From Candidatus Izemoplasma sp. (GTDB lineage Bacteria > Bacillota_I > Bacilli_A > Izemoplasmatales > Izemoplasmataceae), in assembly GCA_021736285.1 (NCBI GenBank), contig JAIPGE010000097.1:1-5666 (forward strand): a DNA stretch of 5,666 nt. Direction: 5' to 3'. Position numbers and translations under genes: made by a program. Under the pieces are notes generated by a model, which was not told where the DNA came from, ran no database searches, and saw only the letters and a list, made by a program, of their open reading frames with translations. Position 1 is the first letter of the stretch. Each line of letters starts with the position of its first letter. Of the stretch, positions 5,128-5,666 are shown piece after piece.

Positions 5128-5666
5128 ATGGCTAAAATAGGTTTACTAGTATGTAGCAATTCAGCGATTGATTATATCGATCATCCTTATGATATTGAAG
5201 TAATTCGCAGTATTTTAATGGCAGATGGCAAAGAATATACGGATTATGTTGATATATCAGCTGACGATTTTTATCAATTACTTGAAGAGAAACCTGACTT
5301 AACACCATCGACTGCGCAAGCCGCAACGGGTGTCATTTTAGAACAATATGAAAAAATGGTTGAAAAAGGATATGAAGAATTACTCGTTATAACAATCAGT
5401 TCAAAATTAAGTGGTACGTTTGAAGGATGTATGCTCGCAGCTAAAATGTTAGATGACGCAAAAGTTACGGTATTTGATTCAAACACCGTCGCTTACCCTG
5501 AAGCAAAAATGGCACTTGAAGCCGCACGCTTAATTGAAGCGGGAAAAACTGTCAAAGAAATTCTACCACGACTTGAAGAATTACGGGATAATCACCGTAT
5601 TTTGTTCAGTGTAAAAACATTACGCTATTTGGTTAAAAATGGTCGTTTAAGTGGTGCCAGTGGATT
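5128..5666 (+). CDS. DegV-family (FakB-like) fatty-acid-binding protein, N-terminal part
   Basis: The frame is open to the window edge, giving 179 residues of a family usually near 280-290. DegV/FakB proteins bind a fatty acid in the cytoplasm; FakB types present it to the kinase FakA for phosphorylation and entry into phospholipid synthesis. Visible family marks are a TPST segment at 59-62 in the place of the usual TSQPS, SSKLSGTFEG at 91-100 (family SSxLSGTY), FDSNTV at 116-121 (family DSxxV), and FSVKTLRYLVKNGRLSG at 160-176 (family LEYLxKGGR). The N-terminus reads LLVCSNSAIDYI where most members have IxTDSxxDL, so the usual Asp is absent and the first motif is diverged. It has its own promoter and a strong ribosome site, so it is probably not simply part of the nfnAB unit. 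No FakA is visible. Family assignment is firm; role as a FakB is inferred. Confidence 0.88.
   Translation, partial: MAKIGLLVCSNSAIDYIDHPYDIEVIRSILMADGKEYTDYVDISADDFYQLLEEKPDLTPSTAQAATGVILEQYEKMVEKGYEELLVITISSKLSGTFEGCMLAAKMLDDAKVTVFDSNTVAYPEAKMALEAARLIEAGKTVKEILPRLEELRDNHRILFSVKTLRYLVKNGRLSGASG

Overview
The window holds seven whole genes or gene parts plus a partial gene at its right edge, all on the + strand and almost without gaps. The DNA is AT-rich. TGG is the tryptophan codon throughout, and TGA, TAA and TAG all appear as stops. An ATGA start/stop overlap at 1360-1363 supports TGA as a true stop, so this is the standard bacterial code and not the Mycoplasma code. Low G+C, strong AGGAGG-type ribosome sites and a sigma-A type promoter suggest a Firmicutes-like bacterium or a relative of the standard-code Mollicutes (Acholeplasma or Izemoplasma type). 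That placement is inference only. The iron-sulfur and bifurcating enzymes point to an anaerobe.

Layout. 1-762 is the C-terminal half of a reductive-dehalogenase-like (RdhA-type) protein with two 4Fe-4S binding motifs; its start lies left of the window. 762-992 is a 76-residue stand-alone Smr-domain protein. 1001-1363 and 1360-1689 are two related small membrane proteins, each with two transmembrane helices followed by cytoplasmic zinc ribbons. 1670-2857 is a major facilitator superfamily transporter. 2872-3693 and 3686-5056 are the two subunits of NfnAB, the electron-bifurcating ferredoxin:NADP+ oxidoreductase. 5128 to the window end is the N-terminal part of a DegV-family fatty-acid-binding protein with its own promoter.

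The first seven genes overlap or lie within 15 bases of each other, so they probably form one transcription unit. No terminator is visible inside it. A good sigma-A promoter starts exactly at the nfnB stop codon and an AT-rich inverted repeat sits between nfnB and the DegV gene, so the DegV gene is at least partly expressed on its own. The functional links are loose. NfnAB balances NADH, NADPH and reduced ferredoxin. The RdhA-like enzyme would need low-potential electrons, which the same pools could supply, but nothing in the sequence proves that they are coupled. The Smr protein, zinc-ribbon proteins and transporter have no clear place in that scheme.

Most of the window is ordinary metabolic sequence. 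The parts most worth a second look are the RdhA-like protein and its setting, the tandem membrane zinc-ribbon pair, the altered Smr motif, and the hairpin overlapping the DegV promoter.
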